DNA of 64,000 bases from the NCBI GenBank assembly GCA_037176705.1, contig CM073899.1, forward strand, positions 6,634,001 to 6,698,000, read 5' to 3'. The notes below the pieces were generated by a model. That model worked only from the letters and a program-made list of their open reading frames with translations, did not search any database and had not been told where the DNA came from. The first letter of the stretch is position 1, and the number at the start of each line of letters is the position of its first letter. Of this stretch, positions 23,882-35,446 are shown piece after piece. The stretch comes from Molossus alvarezi. Its lineage: Eukaryota; Chordata; Mammalia; Chiroptera; Molossidae. A program made the position numbers and the translations under genes.

Positions 23882-24542
23882 TGTTGTTAATGGGAGCGGG
23901 GTTCTCGGAGCAAGCTGGAATAAGCATTTTTGGAGGCCCCCTTGGAAAGATAAGATGTGATCAAAAGTTTTATGTACATGGAGTTATATTTCCCTATCTG
24001 CAATGTCCTATTTCCCTCAAGCCAGTCCTGCAAGAGGGGCAGCTGGGGCTTTAGCAGAGCTAGAAGCAGGGTCGGTGTCCAGAGCTTCCTGCGCAGGCTG
24101 TAGCCAGGTCCAGACAGCATGAGCCCGTTAGTCACTGTAGGGAGCCCACACGGCTGTGGCCGTGGGCGACGCAGAGGAATGCTTTCACTGCAGTGGGAGA
24201 GCCAGGGGCTCGGGGCAAGTCAGGCAGGGAACCGAGAGAAGAACTCCTTTGTCCAGACATTCCGGCTTTGTGTCCTTGCAGTGGCCATGCCTGTTCTGGC
24301 TGCTAACTCGTTCCCAGGTGTGACAGAGAGGTAGGCACCTTCCCACGTCACCCGCACCTTACTGGACATGCAACTAGACCACTTTTGTCCAGTCCCTTCC
24401 CCCATCAATCTACGGAGAACAGACTTGAGAGTGTTAACTTCAGCTTCCTGGCAAGAGCTGTATAAAAGGTGTGCCTATGTTATCTAGTCCCCCCGTTACT
24501 CCTTTCTTGTTAAATAATAACCAGATTATTATAATGCTATCA
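23882..24542 (+). mobile_element. LTR (copy 4), possible 3' LTR of a provirus
   Basis: Starts TGTTGTTAATGGGAGC and ends GCTATCA. It is GC-richer than its relatives and has the TATA-like 'tgtataaaaggtgtgcct' near 24461. A polyadenylation-type A/T-rich block ('ttaaataataacc') lies before the end. Flanks of this and of the copy at 19393 give no obvious matching 5-6 bp target duplication. Confidence 0.75.
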
Positions 24543-25797
24543 GTGCAATACTTGCAAACTGAAAACTACAAAATATTGATAAAAGGAATTAAAGAAGTTA
24601 AATGAAAATGTATCATGTGTTCATGAACTAGAGGATATAATATATTTAAGGTGACAATATTCTTCAAAGACTTTTACAAAATCAATATAATCCCCATTGG
24701 AAGTTCAACAGCCATTTTTACAGAAATAAAAAACTTGATGCCACAATTGACATGGAATTGCCAGAAATCCTGGAGAGCAAAAATGACCTTGAGAAGTAAA
24801 AAACATATTTTCAAATTTTATAATTTTCTACAAAGCTACTATATTCAGGACAGTGTGGTATTGACGTAAATGTAGCCTTAGAGATCAATGGAACAGAATA
24901 GTCAATCAACAAATGGTGTTGGAACAACTGAATAGTCACATATTTAAAAAACATAGTGGCATGCTTACCTCACACTTAATAGAAAAGTTAACATATCTAA
25001 CATATCTAAGACATAAAGGTAAAAAAGAAAACTATAAATCTCTAGGAGATAATATTGGTTAAATCTTTATGATCTTAGATTTGGCATTTTTAAAGGTATA
25101 AAACCAAAGCAAAAGTAACAACAGAAAAAAATAAATTAAACATCAAAATGAAAAAATTATATGCAACCAAGGACTGTATTAAAAGAGTGAAAAGAAAACT
25201 TACAAAATGGGGATGCTTGCAAATTTTATGTCCGATAAAGGTCTGTTGTTCTGAATACATACGGCCTCTCACCACTCAACATCTGAAAGACAAACAAACA
25301 AACAAACAGACAAACAAACGGGAGGCAAAGGCTTTAACACCATTTCTCTGAAGAAGGTATGCAGATGACAATGAGCAAATATGTTCAAAGTCATTAGTCA
25401 TTAAGAAAATGCAAATCAAATCTCAATTCACACCCATTAAGGTACCTATAATCTTTTGAAAAATTATCAACAGCAAGCATCGGCAAGGGCGTGCAGAAAT
25501 GAGAACACACACATTGCTGGATGGACGGTAAAGCGGTTCAGCCACTGTGGGAAATGATTTGCAGTTACTACATATAGTAAACATAGAAGTAACATATAAC
25601 CAGCAGTTCCACATCTAGTTATATACCCCAAGTAATTCAAAACATGTCTTCAAACAAAAATTGTACAAGGATGTTTGTAACAACTCTATTCACTGTAGCA
25701 ATAGGCAGATATAAACAAAATGTCCATCAGCTGATAAACAAAATGTAAAATATCCATACAATGTAATATCATTCAGCTGTAAAGATAAAGTTTGACA
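24543..25797 (+). mobile_element. Old L1M ORF2 relic, left part
   Basis: Plus-strand ORF2 wording in order: 'caatataatccccattggaa', 'cacaattgacatggaattgcc', 'cagtgtggtattgacgtaaa', 'gatcaatggaacagaatag', 'acaaatggtgttggaacaact', 'gcagatgacaatgagcaaat', 'aagaaaatgcaaatcaaa' and 'ccaagtaattcaaaacatg'. Heavily diverged, with many stops. It is interrupted by the DNA transposon at 25798-28421 and its 3' end resumes at 28422. A short (ACAA)n run at 25289-25318 lies inside. Confidence 0.85.
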
Positions 25798-27297
25798 CAG
25801 GTGTACCTCGATTTATTGTCCTTTACTTTCTTGTGCTTTGCAGTGTTGAGATTTGTACAGGTTGAAGCTCCGCTGAAACACCTGTGGAGCACGACAGGCC
25901 CGTTTTCCGGCAGCACTTGTTCAGTTCATGTCTTTGTGTTCCATTTTGCTAATTCTTGTAATATATCAAAGGTTTATTATTAATTATTATTATTATATTT
26001 GTTATAGTGATTTTTGATGAGCTCTTTTGGGGTGCCAAAAACCACACACATATAGATGATGAATTTGATTGATAAATGTTATGTGTGCTCCGAGCGCTGC
26101 ACTGAGAGGCTGTTTCCCATCTTTCTCCCTCTCTTGGGGCATCCTTTTTGCCTGACACACAACTAGAATGAAATTAGGCCAATTATTAGCCCTACAATGG
26201 CCAGGTTGTGCATGCAAAGACAAAGTTCTTGAACAAGATTAAAAGCACTACACCAATAAACACATCAATGACAGGAAAGCAAAACAGCCCTATTACTGAC
26301 ATGGAGAGATTTTCAGTAGTCTGGGTATCAGCCACAACATTCCCTTAAGCCAGAGCCTATCCTGGGGCGGGGCCCCAATTCTCTTTAATTTTGTGAAAGC
26401 TGAGAGGTGAGGGAGCTGCAGAAAGAAAGTGAGAAGCTTCCAGAAGTCGGTGCAAAAGGTTTAAGAAAAGTGATCCCCTCCTTAACACGGAAGCACAAGG
26501 TGAAGCAGCCGATATAGGCTGCAGTACTGAACAAAAGGTTTTCATAGTAGACAAAAAACCTGTATTGGAAGTAGATGCCATCTAGAACTTTCGTAGCTAG
26601 ACTTTATAGCCTGGCTGTAAAGCTTCAAAGGACAGGCTGACTCTCTTGGCAGGGGCTAGTGCAGCTGCTGACTCACTGACCATTCTAAAAATCCTGGGGG
26701 CCCTTGGGAACTATGTTTAATCTCCTTTGCCTGTGCTCTACAAATGAAAATTAAAAAAAAAATTGGAGACATCACAATTATTTTTAACATGCTTTAGTGA
26801 GTGAATGTTTAAGCCCATGGTTGAGACCTATTGCTCAGAGAAAAGATTCCTTTCAGAATATTTCTGCTGTTTGACAATACATCTAGTCACCCAAGGACTC
26901 CACAGACGTGTTCAAGATTCATGCTGTTTTCCTGCCTGTTAACACAACATTCATTCTGCAGCCCCAAATATCAAGGAGTAATTTTGACTTTAAGTCTTAT
27001 TATAAGAAACACGCTTCATAAGACGGTAACTGCCACAGAGTGGGTCCCTGCGGTGGGTCTGGACAAAGGAAAACTAAAGCCTCTGGAAAGGAGTTACCAT
27101 TCCACATACGACTAAGAACATCTGTGATTCATGGGAAAATGTCAAAATATCATCATTAACAGATATTTTGAAAAAGTTGATTCCAAACCTCGTGGGTGAC
27201 TTTGAAGGGGTCAAGAATTAAGTGGACAAAATAAATGCAAGAGAACTGGAATTCCACAGAGACTAGAGTTGTGTCTCAATTGCTGCAAGCTCATGAA

Positions 27298-27540
27298 AAA
27301 AACATTGTATTTTTATTATTTTTTTAATTTTTAAAAATACTTTCTATTGATTTTTTACACAGAGAGGAAGGAAGAGTGACATAGAAACATCAGTGTGAGA
27401 GAGTAACATCTATCAGCTGCCTTCTGCACCCCCTGCAAGCCCACAACTCAGGCATGTGCCCTGATGGGGAATTAAACTGGGACCTCTCAGTCCATGGGAT
27501 GATGCTCAATGCACTGAGCTACACCTGCCAGGCACATGTT
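27298..27540 (-). mobile_element. VES-type SINE (b), inside Tigger1
   Basis: Minus strand: head 'tgcctggcaggtgtagctcag' at 27518-27538, box B region near 27467-27480, body 'gagaggaaggaagagtgaca' (as seen on plus) and a T-rich tail at 27298-27345. It belongs to the second VES type with 'catgtgccctga' wording. Confidence 0.85.
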
Positions 27541-27584
27541 TTATTTTTAATCCTTACCCAAGGTTGTGCTTTCACTGATTGCTA

Positions 27585-27631
<47 letters not shown>

Positions 27632-27780
27632 GAGAGAAACACCCATCAGCTCGCTCCCTCATGTGCCCCTACCTGGGATCAAACCTGCCACCTAGTTATA
27701 TGCCTTGACTGGGAATCAAACCCACAACCTTTTGGTGAATGGGACGATGTTCTAACTCACTGAGCCACCTGGACAGGGCT
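27541..27780 (-). mobile_element. VES-type SINE (c), adjacent to (b)
   Basis: Minus strand: head ends at 'ccacctggacagggct' (about 27765-27780), with a (GA)n tract at 27586-27630 in the body. Together with SINE (b) it is bracketed by 'gctcatgaaaaa' (27289) and 'gctcatgataaa' (27778), so one of the pair may have landed in the tail of the other. Confidence 0.85.
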
Positions 27781-28421
27781 CATGATAAAATTTGAATGGA
27801 CTAAGAACTGCTTCTGAAGGATGAGCAAAGAAAGTAGCCTCTTGAGAAGAAATCTCCTCCAGGCAAGGGTGCTGGGAATATTGTTGAAATGACAACAAGC
27901 ACTTTAGGTTATTTCTTGAACTGTGCCTCTGAAGCAGCCACAGGGTTTGAGGGGATTGACTCCAATTTTAAAAGTTCAACTGTGAGTAAAAAGCTACCAA
28001 ACAGCATCACATGCTACAGAGAAATTGTTCACAAACGACAGAGTCAATCAATGCAGCACATTTTATTGTCTTATTTTAAGGTATTGCCACATCCACTCTG
28101 ACCTTCAGCAAGCGCCATCCTGATCAGTCAGCAGCTCTCAATATTGAGACAAGACCCTCCACCGGCAAAATGGTAAAAGATTTTGTTAGCAATTTTGTTA
28201 GATGAGGATTAGCAATTTTTAACAATAAAGCATTTTTGTATTAAGGTATGTACATTAAATTTTTAGACATAATGCTATTGATACTTAATAGTCCACAGTA
28301 TAGTGTAAACATAAGTTTTATGTAGTAGGAAACTGAAAAAGGTGTGTGTTGTTTTATTGTGATATTTACTTTATTGTAGTGGTCTGGAACCAAACCTGCT
28401 CCATTGCCGAGATATGCCTGC

Positions 28422-28755
28422 AGGTGCAGCATAGATGAACCTTGAAAACATTATGCTAAATGAAAGAGGCAGACAGCTAAAGCCACACATTTTAATGTTC
28501 CATGAATATGAAATATCTAGACTAGGCAAAATCAAGGAGGCGAAAATCAGATGTGCTTGACAGGGGAAGAAATAAGGCGTGCGTACTCAATGAATAAGGA
28601 GTTTGGGGCAGTGGTGATGAACACTTTCTGGAAGTAGGTGATGGTAATTTTCATACAACATTTTGACTGTATTACATGCTACTAAATTGTACACTTTAAA
28701 ATGGTTAAAATAGTAAATTTTATGATATTTATATTTTACCACAATAAATACATAA
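28422..28755 (+). mobile_element. Old L1M 3' end, right of Tigger1
   Basis: Continues the L1 broken at 25797: 'gatgaaccttgaaaacattatgctaaatgaaag' in two blocks near 28435-28466, 'ttaatgttccatgaatatgaa', then the typical ending 'ctaaattgtacactttaaaa' and 'atattttaccacaataaat'. Diverged; no coding potential. Confidence 0.9.
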
Positions 28756-30359
28756 AAAATATTTTGCTTATGTTGCTAAAATTTTGTCAAGACTTCTAAA
28801 TATAAATAGGTATCTATCTATATCAATGTATATGTATAAATATAAACATATATATATATATTGTTCTGTCAATTTACTTATATTTCCTAGAAATATGTCC
28901 TGAACATTTTTGTCAAGACAGTTCATATGGGTGGATCAACTATATTCATTGTCTAATACTATTATTCATAAAAATAGTTATACTATATGAACGTGTCATA
29001 TACCTGTCATCATGAGGTATGAGTCTCGCGTTGACAACAATGCGGTAAGAAGATGGAAGGACCATCGTCCTTCCCTGTCCTCTTCATAAATCACCTTGGA
29101 TTAGTAGAGAGAACAAGGGCAGTCTAACAGCCACTCTAATGTCTCTTTAAATTTGTGCTGAGAAGTTGCATCATGTGACCTTGACCATGTTCTCTTGGTC
29201 AAAGCAAGTCACACAATCAGACAAGATGCAAAATAAGGAAATAGTCTCCATCTATTAGTGAAAGGGTATGTAAGACACTGTGGTCATCTGTACAACATGT
29301 CATTTGTTCACATATCAGCGAGACTGTCCTATTCTTACTAATAGTCTTTGCACAAGTAGAAAACTAGATTCCTCATCTATAATATGACTTGCAAAGATTT
29401 TCTCTTGTTTCTGTTTTAAACTTTACTTATGGCAACTTTCACTTTAAAAGCATTCATAATTATTAGTACCTGTTTTTGTCATATTTTTCCTTCATGGATT
29501 TATGTATTTTCCAAAGAAGGCTACTCTTGTCCCAATAACATAACAGAAATATTTTCTGCTTTTCTTAAGTTTATTATTTTTTAAAAGTTAGTTTGATTTA
29601 TACTTTATCATTTATTACCTCATAAAAAGTAGTTCCTGGATAAAGTAAGATCATTTATGAAATGACCACCCAGATGTTCTTCATTATGCCTATAAGTAAA
29701 CCTGAACATCGTGGGAAATGACTTCTTCAAGGCATTCCTAAATTAAAGGACTCAAGGGGGAGACATGTAAATATACTTGCTATAAAGTTACCCCCTGTTA
29801 GAATGCTTGAGGGCAGCCTGACAGACACAACGGTTCATAGCAGCAGACAGTTTACTGGCTTCTTTGTGAAACAGCCCACAGAACAACTGTGTTCCATCAA
29901 CTGGACACATTATGTCCATATCTGTGGGGTGAGGAGAGACATGGTGTCAGTGACATCCATGCTCTAGAATGGGTGAACACCTGCTTCTGTGGAGTAATTA
30001 AAACTGGGCCTGGCCTCCATATTCTGCTCTTGTACTTTGATTCATCGATCACAATCATAGATTTCAAGATCTGCTCCATTATTTCCATAAATACGTCAAG
30101 GGCATATGCTGGTACATTGCAGTAAACCCAAATTAATAACTTCTGATTATCATCCTATATGCCAAGCTCCCTAGATATCGATCAGTCTCTTAAAACTATC
30201 TAGTTGCTTTATAATTTTAGTTAAGCTCAAACAGGTTCTTTTAAAAAAATAAAAACAATCATAAGAATTCAGGTAATCCCACATAATATGTTATTTTATG
30301 AAAACATGTGTGTGTAAACACTTTGTTCTAAATAAGCACACTTTAAAGCTTCTTTATTA
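28756..30359. other. Unclassified intergenic DNA
   Basis: AT-rich, with a TATC/TATA-rich patch at 28810-28862. Nothing recognised; a 78-codon plus-strand frame at 29889-30125 has no motif and its reverse strand is also open, which is typical of chance. Confidence 0.5.
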
Positions 30360-30377
30360 GCAGCTGAATTAACTTTT

Positions 30378-30644
30378 ATTTTTTTATTTTATTATTATTA
30401 TTTTTTATCCTCACCCAAGGACATTTTTCCATTTTTTGTACAGATAGAGTGGGAGGGAGAGAGAGGAAGAGAGAGAAAGGGAAACATCGATGTGAAAGGG
30501 ACACATCGAGTGGCTGCCACCCGCACGACCGACCAGGGCCGGGGACAAACTGCAACCGAGGTACGCGCCCTTAGCGGGAACCGAACCCGGGTCTCTCCGG
30601 ACGACAGGCCGACGCTCTGACCGCTGAGCCAAACCGGCCAGGGC
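30378..30644 (-). mobile_element. VES-type SINE (d)
   Basis: Minus strand, full length: head GCCCTGGCCGG at 30634-30644, box A and box B intact, middle 'gtttgtccccggccctgg', CT-rich body and an A-rich tail (plus-strand T run at 30378-30405). An 18 bp perfect target duplication, 'gcagctgaattaactttt', occurs at 30360-30377 and 30645-30662. Very little divergence: one of the youngest insertions in the window. Confidence 0.97.
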
Positions 30645-30662
30645 GCAGCTGAATTAACTTTT

Positions 30663-32945
30663 AAAAATCAAGTTTCGGTATATGGAAAAACAAAATCTAA
30701 ATATTTTAGGAGAAAATTCTCTTTAGAAAGGCAATTGCTTCTTTTTATTGTTAACTTTTTATTCTTTCATATATTTGTCTATAATTTATTAAAGGCATGC
30801 TTTGTGAAGATGATGTATCCTGAAATATTAGCAATTTGTAAATATATACATTAAAAACTGCAAAATTAATCAACGTGCTTTGATGGTAAACAAGTGTTGT
30901 TAAAATATGCATTCAGAGTAAATGCCTAGTATGACTAGCTATGTTGCTGGTATTCTCTTTTGGTGTTACAGGAGAAATAATTTAATAAGTGGATCTGTGG
31001 TGATACAGGTCCAATAAATATTTGCTCGATTGAAATTAAACAATTCACTTGTCATAGTACTTTCTGAAATAAAACTCTTCATTTTTTTCTTAGTTCTACA
31101 ATAATACAAAATGCCTGTAAACTGTTAATAGGTAAGGTTAGTCATTATCTCTATGATTTCTCTAGATTCCTTAATGCCCTTGCCTGAACATCACCTGTTT
31201 TATTCCTGGGACTTGCAAATGCAGAATGGGAAATAGCTCAGTCCAAATTGGGCAGTCCATAATTATTAAGCAATTTAAAACCATGGGCAAGTAATAAAGT
31301 GGCCACTCATCTCTTTCTATACCATAATTTTAGTTCCAGCTGCTGACACCTACTGATTAGAGATACACTTGTTTTTGACAGCATGAATTACAGTAAAGAC
31401 AGGGGCACTAACACTCAAAAAAACCAGTGAAATTTCTCCATGCCTGTCGAGAAACTTTGAGTGTGTAATTTATGTCCGGGGCCCTCTTAAGCAGTAGTGA
31501 AAGTAGGAAATTAGTAAAACAATATTATAGTCCCCAAGGAGCTTATTAGAGGAACTGAACAAATGCCCTGAAACATGATCATAAAGCTTTGGGTGAAGAC
31601 TATGGTGAGAGATGAAACTGTGACAGACATAGTGATTTGGTAGCACAGGATGACGATTGCTTTTCACTCCACATGACTTGATGAGTAAGACACCCTCACA
31701 AGTGATCCGAGTAAAAGACATACTGCTTTATTAGGTTAAACTCAAAGTGAAACTGAGGCTAAGATTTAATGTATGATTTTGATTGAACCTATAACCCAGC
31801 ATCTGACTCAGTTTCGTCACAGCATGACCAGGTCAGCCGGGCCCTGTCCCTACCAATCGTGAACTCCCCGCGGCAGCACGGACAGTGGCCAGGCCCTGAC
31901 TAATGGTCACTAGGCATGGGTTTCCTTAAGCTAAAGATGACATCATGCCCTAAGCTTTGGCTTAGCTTCTGAGTCCTAAGGTGGACGGACCTTCTGACCA
32001 CATCCTCATGAAACCTGAGTGAGGGGTACCCGATGACCTCAAGACCTCAAACCATGATTTATTGCCCTTACCTCACTCCTGATCAGTGAGTTTCACTGAC
32101 GACCCCAAGCCCCTTCCTCATGATGGCTTCTACTTACTGCTCTCCAAAGCCCCTGGTCTGTAAGCCTTCATTGAGCCCAGGATTTGGGGGCACAAGCTCT
32201 CTCGTTCTCGGATTGGCACCAATCTTAATTACTTTCTCCATGCGAACTCCTGTGCCTACATTTCATTTGGTCTGTGCATGCCAGCAAAAGAATAATTTGT
32301 TCAGCTCAGTCAAACAAGGATACTCCAAAGATCATGAGCAAGCAGAAATCATGAAATGAAACGGTTATTATTTCTATTAAATGCTTGTGTTTGTGTTCAT
32401 AATTATTTAAAATGAAGTTACTCTTGACACGTACTTTACATTAACTGCTCATTTCCATTTTTAAAAACATAAACAAAATCAGGTTCTTTATATAATTTTC
32501 AATGCATATGCTTAAATTTAATTTACAACTATTCTAGCATATCTAAACATCATTAAGCATTTATATTGAGACAAGCTGACTTTTTACCTTTAATTTATTC
32601 TAGAACCTAAATTTGAGTAAAAATATTTTCCATTCTTAAGTTTTCAAATAGAAATTAAATTTCAAAATGTTGGATAAAAAATACTGCAAACTCTTAGTTT
32701 AAACACAGATAGTCATATAAAACATTTATTTATCAGAGACTATGATTAGAAGAAAAGAAGGACATTAAAAAAGATAAAAATTAGCTTCAATAATTTATCA
32801 CTATTAACCATCTTTGAGGGGAAAATGTCAAAAGGAAATAAATAAAAACACAGAGAAGGCTGTTTAATAGATTCTCTTAACAAATTCTTTTAGTTTTGTT
32901 TTATTGACCATGCCTCCAAAGATTCTCCCATACAATTTATTTTGT
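30663..32945. other. Unclassified DNA with a possible LTR relic
   Basis: No clear gene. The part at about 31790-32300 is GC-richer than its surroundings and reads like an old retroviral LTR; see the separate entry. The rest is AT-rich and unassigned. Confidence 0.4.
31790..32300 (+). mobile_element. Possible degraded LTR, unrelated to the other LTR family
   Basis: A roughly 500 bp GC-rich block in AT-rich DNA, with 'gggccctgtccctaccaa', 'aagctaaagatgacatcatg' and 'ctctctcgttctcgg' blocks in an order reminiscent of gammaretrovirus-type LTRs. No TATA box or matching partner copy was seen in the window. It could equally be ordinary unique DNA. Confidence 0.3.
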
Positions 32946-32982
32946 TTTTTAAAATATTTTTATTGATTTTTAGGGAGAAAGG

Positions 32983-33032
<50 letters not shown>

Positions 33033-33193
33033 TCAATGTGAGAGGAACGCATCATCAGTCAGCTTCCCTGCATGCTCTCTGTTAGGAACTAAGCCTACAC
33101 ACAACTCCAGCGCGTGCCCTGACCTGTTATAGGACTGGCAGCCTTTCAGTGCCCAGGACAACGCTCAACCAACTAAGCCACATTGGCCACAGC
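32946..33193 (-). mobile_element. VES-type SINE (e), diverged
   Basis: Minus strand: head near 33170-33193 ('tgtggccaatgtggcttag'), a decayed box B region near 33125-33150 and a perfect (GA)n tract at 32985-33030. A-rich tail at 32946-32975 on the plus strand as T-rich DNA. Older than the SINEs at 30378 and 35768. Confidence 0.8.
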
Positions 33194-33649
33194 TATATAA
33201 TTTTTAAATAAGTAGGATATGGCCGTGTGAACAGGTTTCAGATAATAAAATGTAAACGGAAGTATTTATACAGTTGCTAAATTATGTCTAATTAAAACAC
33301 AAGCCAGTTACCTAAAACTGTCCTCTTATTTCTTTATCTTCTGGAAGTAAAATCTGGAAGTGAACCTGAATTATCTTGGATTCTAGCATGGGAAATATCC
33401 AAAAATACCATGTAAGACAACAATCTTCTTCAGTATCCTGGATTAAATCTCTAGAAAGGACTGATCATTTTTATTTTTAAACATTAAAATTTACAGATAC
33501 TCTCACTGAAAATTACATCTCTTAACACATACAACTTTAAAGACGTAGTTTCAAAGTATCAAATAGATTTGACAAATTAGTTAGTGGGCACTTTTGAGCA
33601 GTTGTATTGTCTTGCTATCTTTAAAATATACTTTTAGAGTATCAATAAA

Positions 33650-34083
33650 ATTTTCAGTTTTGTTGTTGTTGAGGTAACAACATTACATAAGGTGAAGGTA
33701 TACAGCATTATAATTTGATATCTGTATACCTTCTAAAGTGCTCACCACTGAAAGCCTAGTTTCCATCTGTCACCATATATTTGACTTTTTTTACCCATTT
33801 GACCTACCCTTACTCCCCTCTCACTCTGGTAACTACCAATCTGTTGTCTGCATCTGTGAGTTTGTTTTTGTTTTACATAATTTTGTTTGTTTCTTTCTGT
33901 GTTGATAGTCCACATTTGAGTGAAATCATACAGTTTTTGTCCTTCCCCCTAACTATTTCACTTAGCATAATACCCTCAGGACCCGTCCATGTTGTCAAAA
34001 CTGGCAATATTTCATCTTTTTTGATGGATGAGTAGTATTGCATTGTATATACATACCACATTTTATTGATTCACTCATTCGTC
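33650..34083 (-). mobile_element. L1 3' end of an inverted (twin-primed) L1
   Basis: Minus strand: 3' UTR ('gatgtggaccactcaacacag'-like, degraded), then the end of ORF2 read as 'MWYVYTMQYYSSIKKDEILP' near 33990-34061. Tail at about 33650. It joins a plus-strand ORF2 segment at 34084. Confidence 0.8.
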
Positions 34084-34850
34084 ACAGATACATGGATCAA
34101 TGGCACTGCACTGAAAGCCAAGAAATAAACCCACACCAATACAGACAACTAATATACAACAAAATGCCAAGAATATACAATGAAGAAAGGAAAGTCTGTC
34201 CAATGAAAGATCCTGGGAAAACTTGACAGCCACATACCAAAGAAAAAAGAAAAAGAAACTGAACCACTATCTTATACTATATCGCAAAATGATCTCAAAA
34301 TGAATTAAAGACTTGAATTAAGACCTAAAACAATAAAACACATAAAGGAAAACTTAGGCACAAGTTTCTGAACATCAGCCTCAGTGGGCTGTGAATTCAA
34401 CTGCTGAGGCAGGAGAAACAAAAATAAAAATAAGCAAATGGGGCTACATCACATTCAAAAGCTTCTACACAGAGAAAAGAAACAAGCAACAAAACAAAAA
34501 GTAATCAACCAAATGGGAGAATGTGTTTGTAAATTGCATTTCTGATAGTGGCTTAATATACAAAAATTATAAAATACTCATACCACACAGCAGCAACAAC
34601 AGAACAACCCAACTAAAAATGGGCAGAGGATCTGAATAAATATTTTCCCAAGGAAGACATACAGATAGCAAATGGACATATGAAAAGATGTTTAACATCA
34701 CTAATTGTTAGGGAAATGCAAATCAAACCATAGTGAAGTATTACCTCACATCTCTTAGAATGGCTACTATCAAAAGGACAAAAAATAATGTGTGGAAAAT
34801 AATGTGAAGAAAGGGACCCCTTTTGCACACTATTGATAAGATTGTAAATT
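34084..34850 (+). mobile_element. Inverted 5' part of the same L1 (ORF2)
   Basis: Plus-strand ORF2 wording: 'tacatggatcaatggcactg', 'gacttgaattaagacctaaaac', 'catcacattcaaaagcttct', 'gggcagaggatctgaataa' and 'gggaaatgcaaatcaaacc'. In an L1 this segment lies just upstream of the part found inverted at 33650-34083, with about 200 bp missing at the join. Together they fit one twin-primed insertion with a deletion at the junction. Confidence 0.8.
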
Positions 34851-35446
34851 TTTGAATTTTTACAAATTATTTCTTATGATGTTAAAGTGTCTTGTGGTTC
34901 TGGTATCCTGAAGACATTATTCACTGTATCAAAAACTTTTTTTATTGTACTATGTATATAAAGTGTATAGAAATATTAAGCTGTCATTAATCTTAATTCG
35001 AATTTTACTTGTGATTTGTGCCTTTTCAGTTGGGCCTTAGAACTCTGGTTCTGATAGTTCAATTATGAATGCGTCTAGATCAGCAGCTGCCATACACAGA
35101 AGGGAGTCTGTGAAGTTGACGTCTACACTTGTTTTTGTCTAAAGTTTTTATAAACGATGTCTTGTGTGAGACAAAATTCTATTTTAAAGCCTAAGAATCA
35201 TTCTCGGTATCTAACTTCAAGCAGACTCACTTTTTCAAAGTTTACCAGTTTCTTATAAAAAATATAATAATAAAGGATCATCCCAATGGAAAATGTGACA
35301 ATGGAGGGAGAGACATGAAGCTTCCGTGCCCTGACTAGGGGCATGACCCTTCCAGCAGGCCAATGCACTCACCAACGTGGGCGCTCCAGTCATCTCTTTC
35401 TAAAATAAAACAAGGAAAAATAAAAACATAAAGAAAGAAAGGAAAG
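34851..35446. other. Unclassified DNA, possible decayed tRNA-SINE at its end
   Basis: Mostly unrecognised. At about 35300-35400 'ccgtgccctgactagggg ... ctccagtc' resembles a badly decayed minus-strand tRNA-SINE, but boxes A and B cannot be confirmed. Confidence 0.35.

Larger units (their letters stand above)
26217..28140 (+). pseudogene. Tigger1 transposase pseudogene
   Basis: The gene once encoded a cut-and-paste transposase with CENP-B-like DNA-binding and DDE catalytic domains. Remnants in order are a DNA-binding/linker block ('cacaacattcccttaagccagagcc', split near 26333-26357), the DDE-domain block near 26575-26720 ('gatgccatctagaactttcgtagc' in two parts), the catalytic-core block near 26840-26990 ('FRIFLLFDNTSSHPRTPQT', where the family has a conserved LLxDNAxxH-like motif; here the alanine and histidine context is altered), then the C-terminal acidic region. 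Frameshifts, stops and the SINE pair at 27298-27780 destroy the frame. Confidence 0.85.
25798..28421 (+). mobile_element. Tigger1-type DNA transposon (pogo/Tc1-mariner class)
   Basis: The left terminus 'caggtgtacctcgatttatt' and the right terminus 'ccgagatatgcctg' are the inverted ends of Tigger1 as I remember it. Between them the non-coding flank ('aggccaattattagccctacaatgg') and the transposase gene can be followed to 'cagcagctctcaat'. About 170 bp expected after 'ccctacaatggcc' (the N-terminal helix-turn-helix region) appear missing near 26200-26215, an internal deletion. Two SINEs sit at 27298-27780. The element lies inside an older L1 (24543-25797 and 28422-28755). Confidence 0.9.

Noticed and set aside
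27586..27630. (GA)n run as a possible regulatory GAGA array
   Set aside because: It is part of the SINE body in the minus orientation and has no promoter context.
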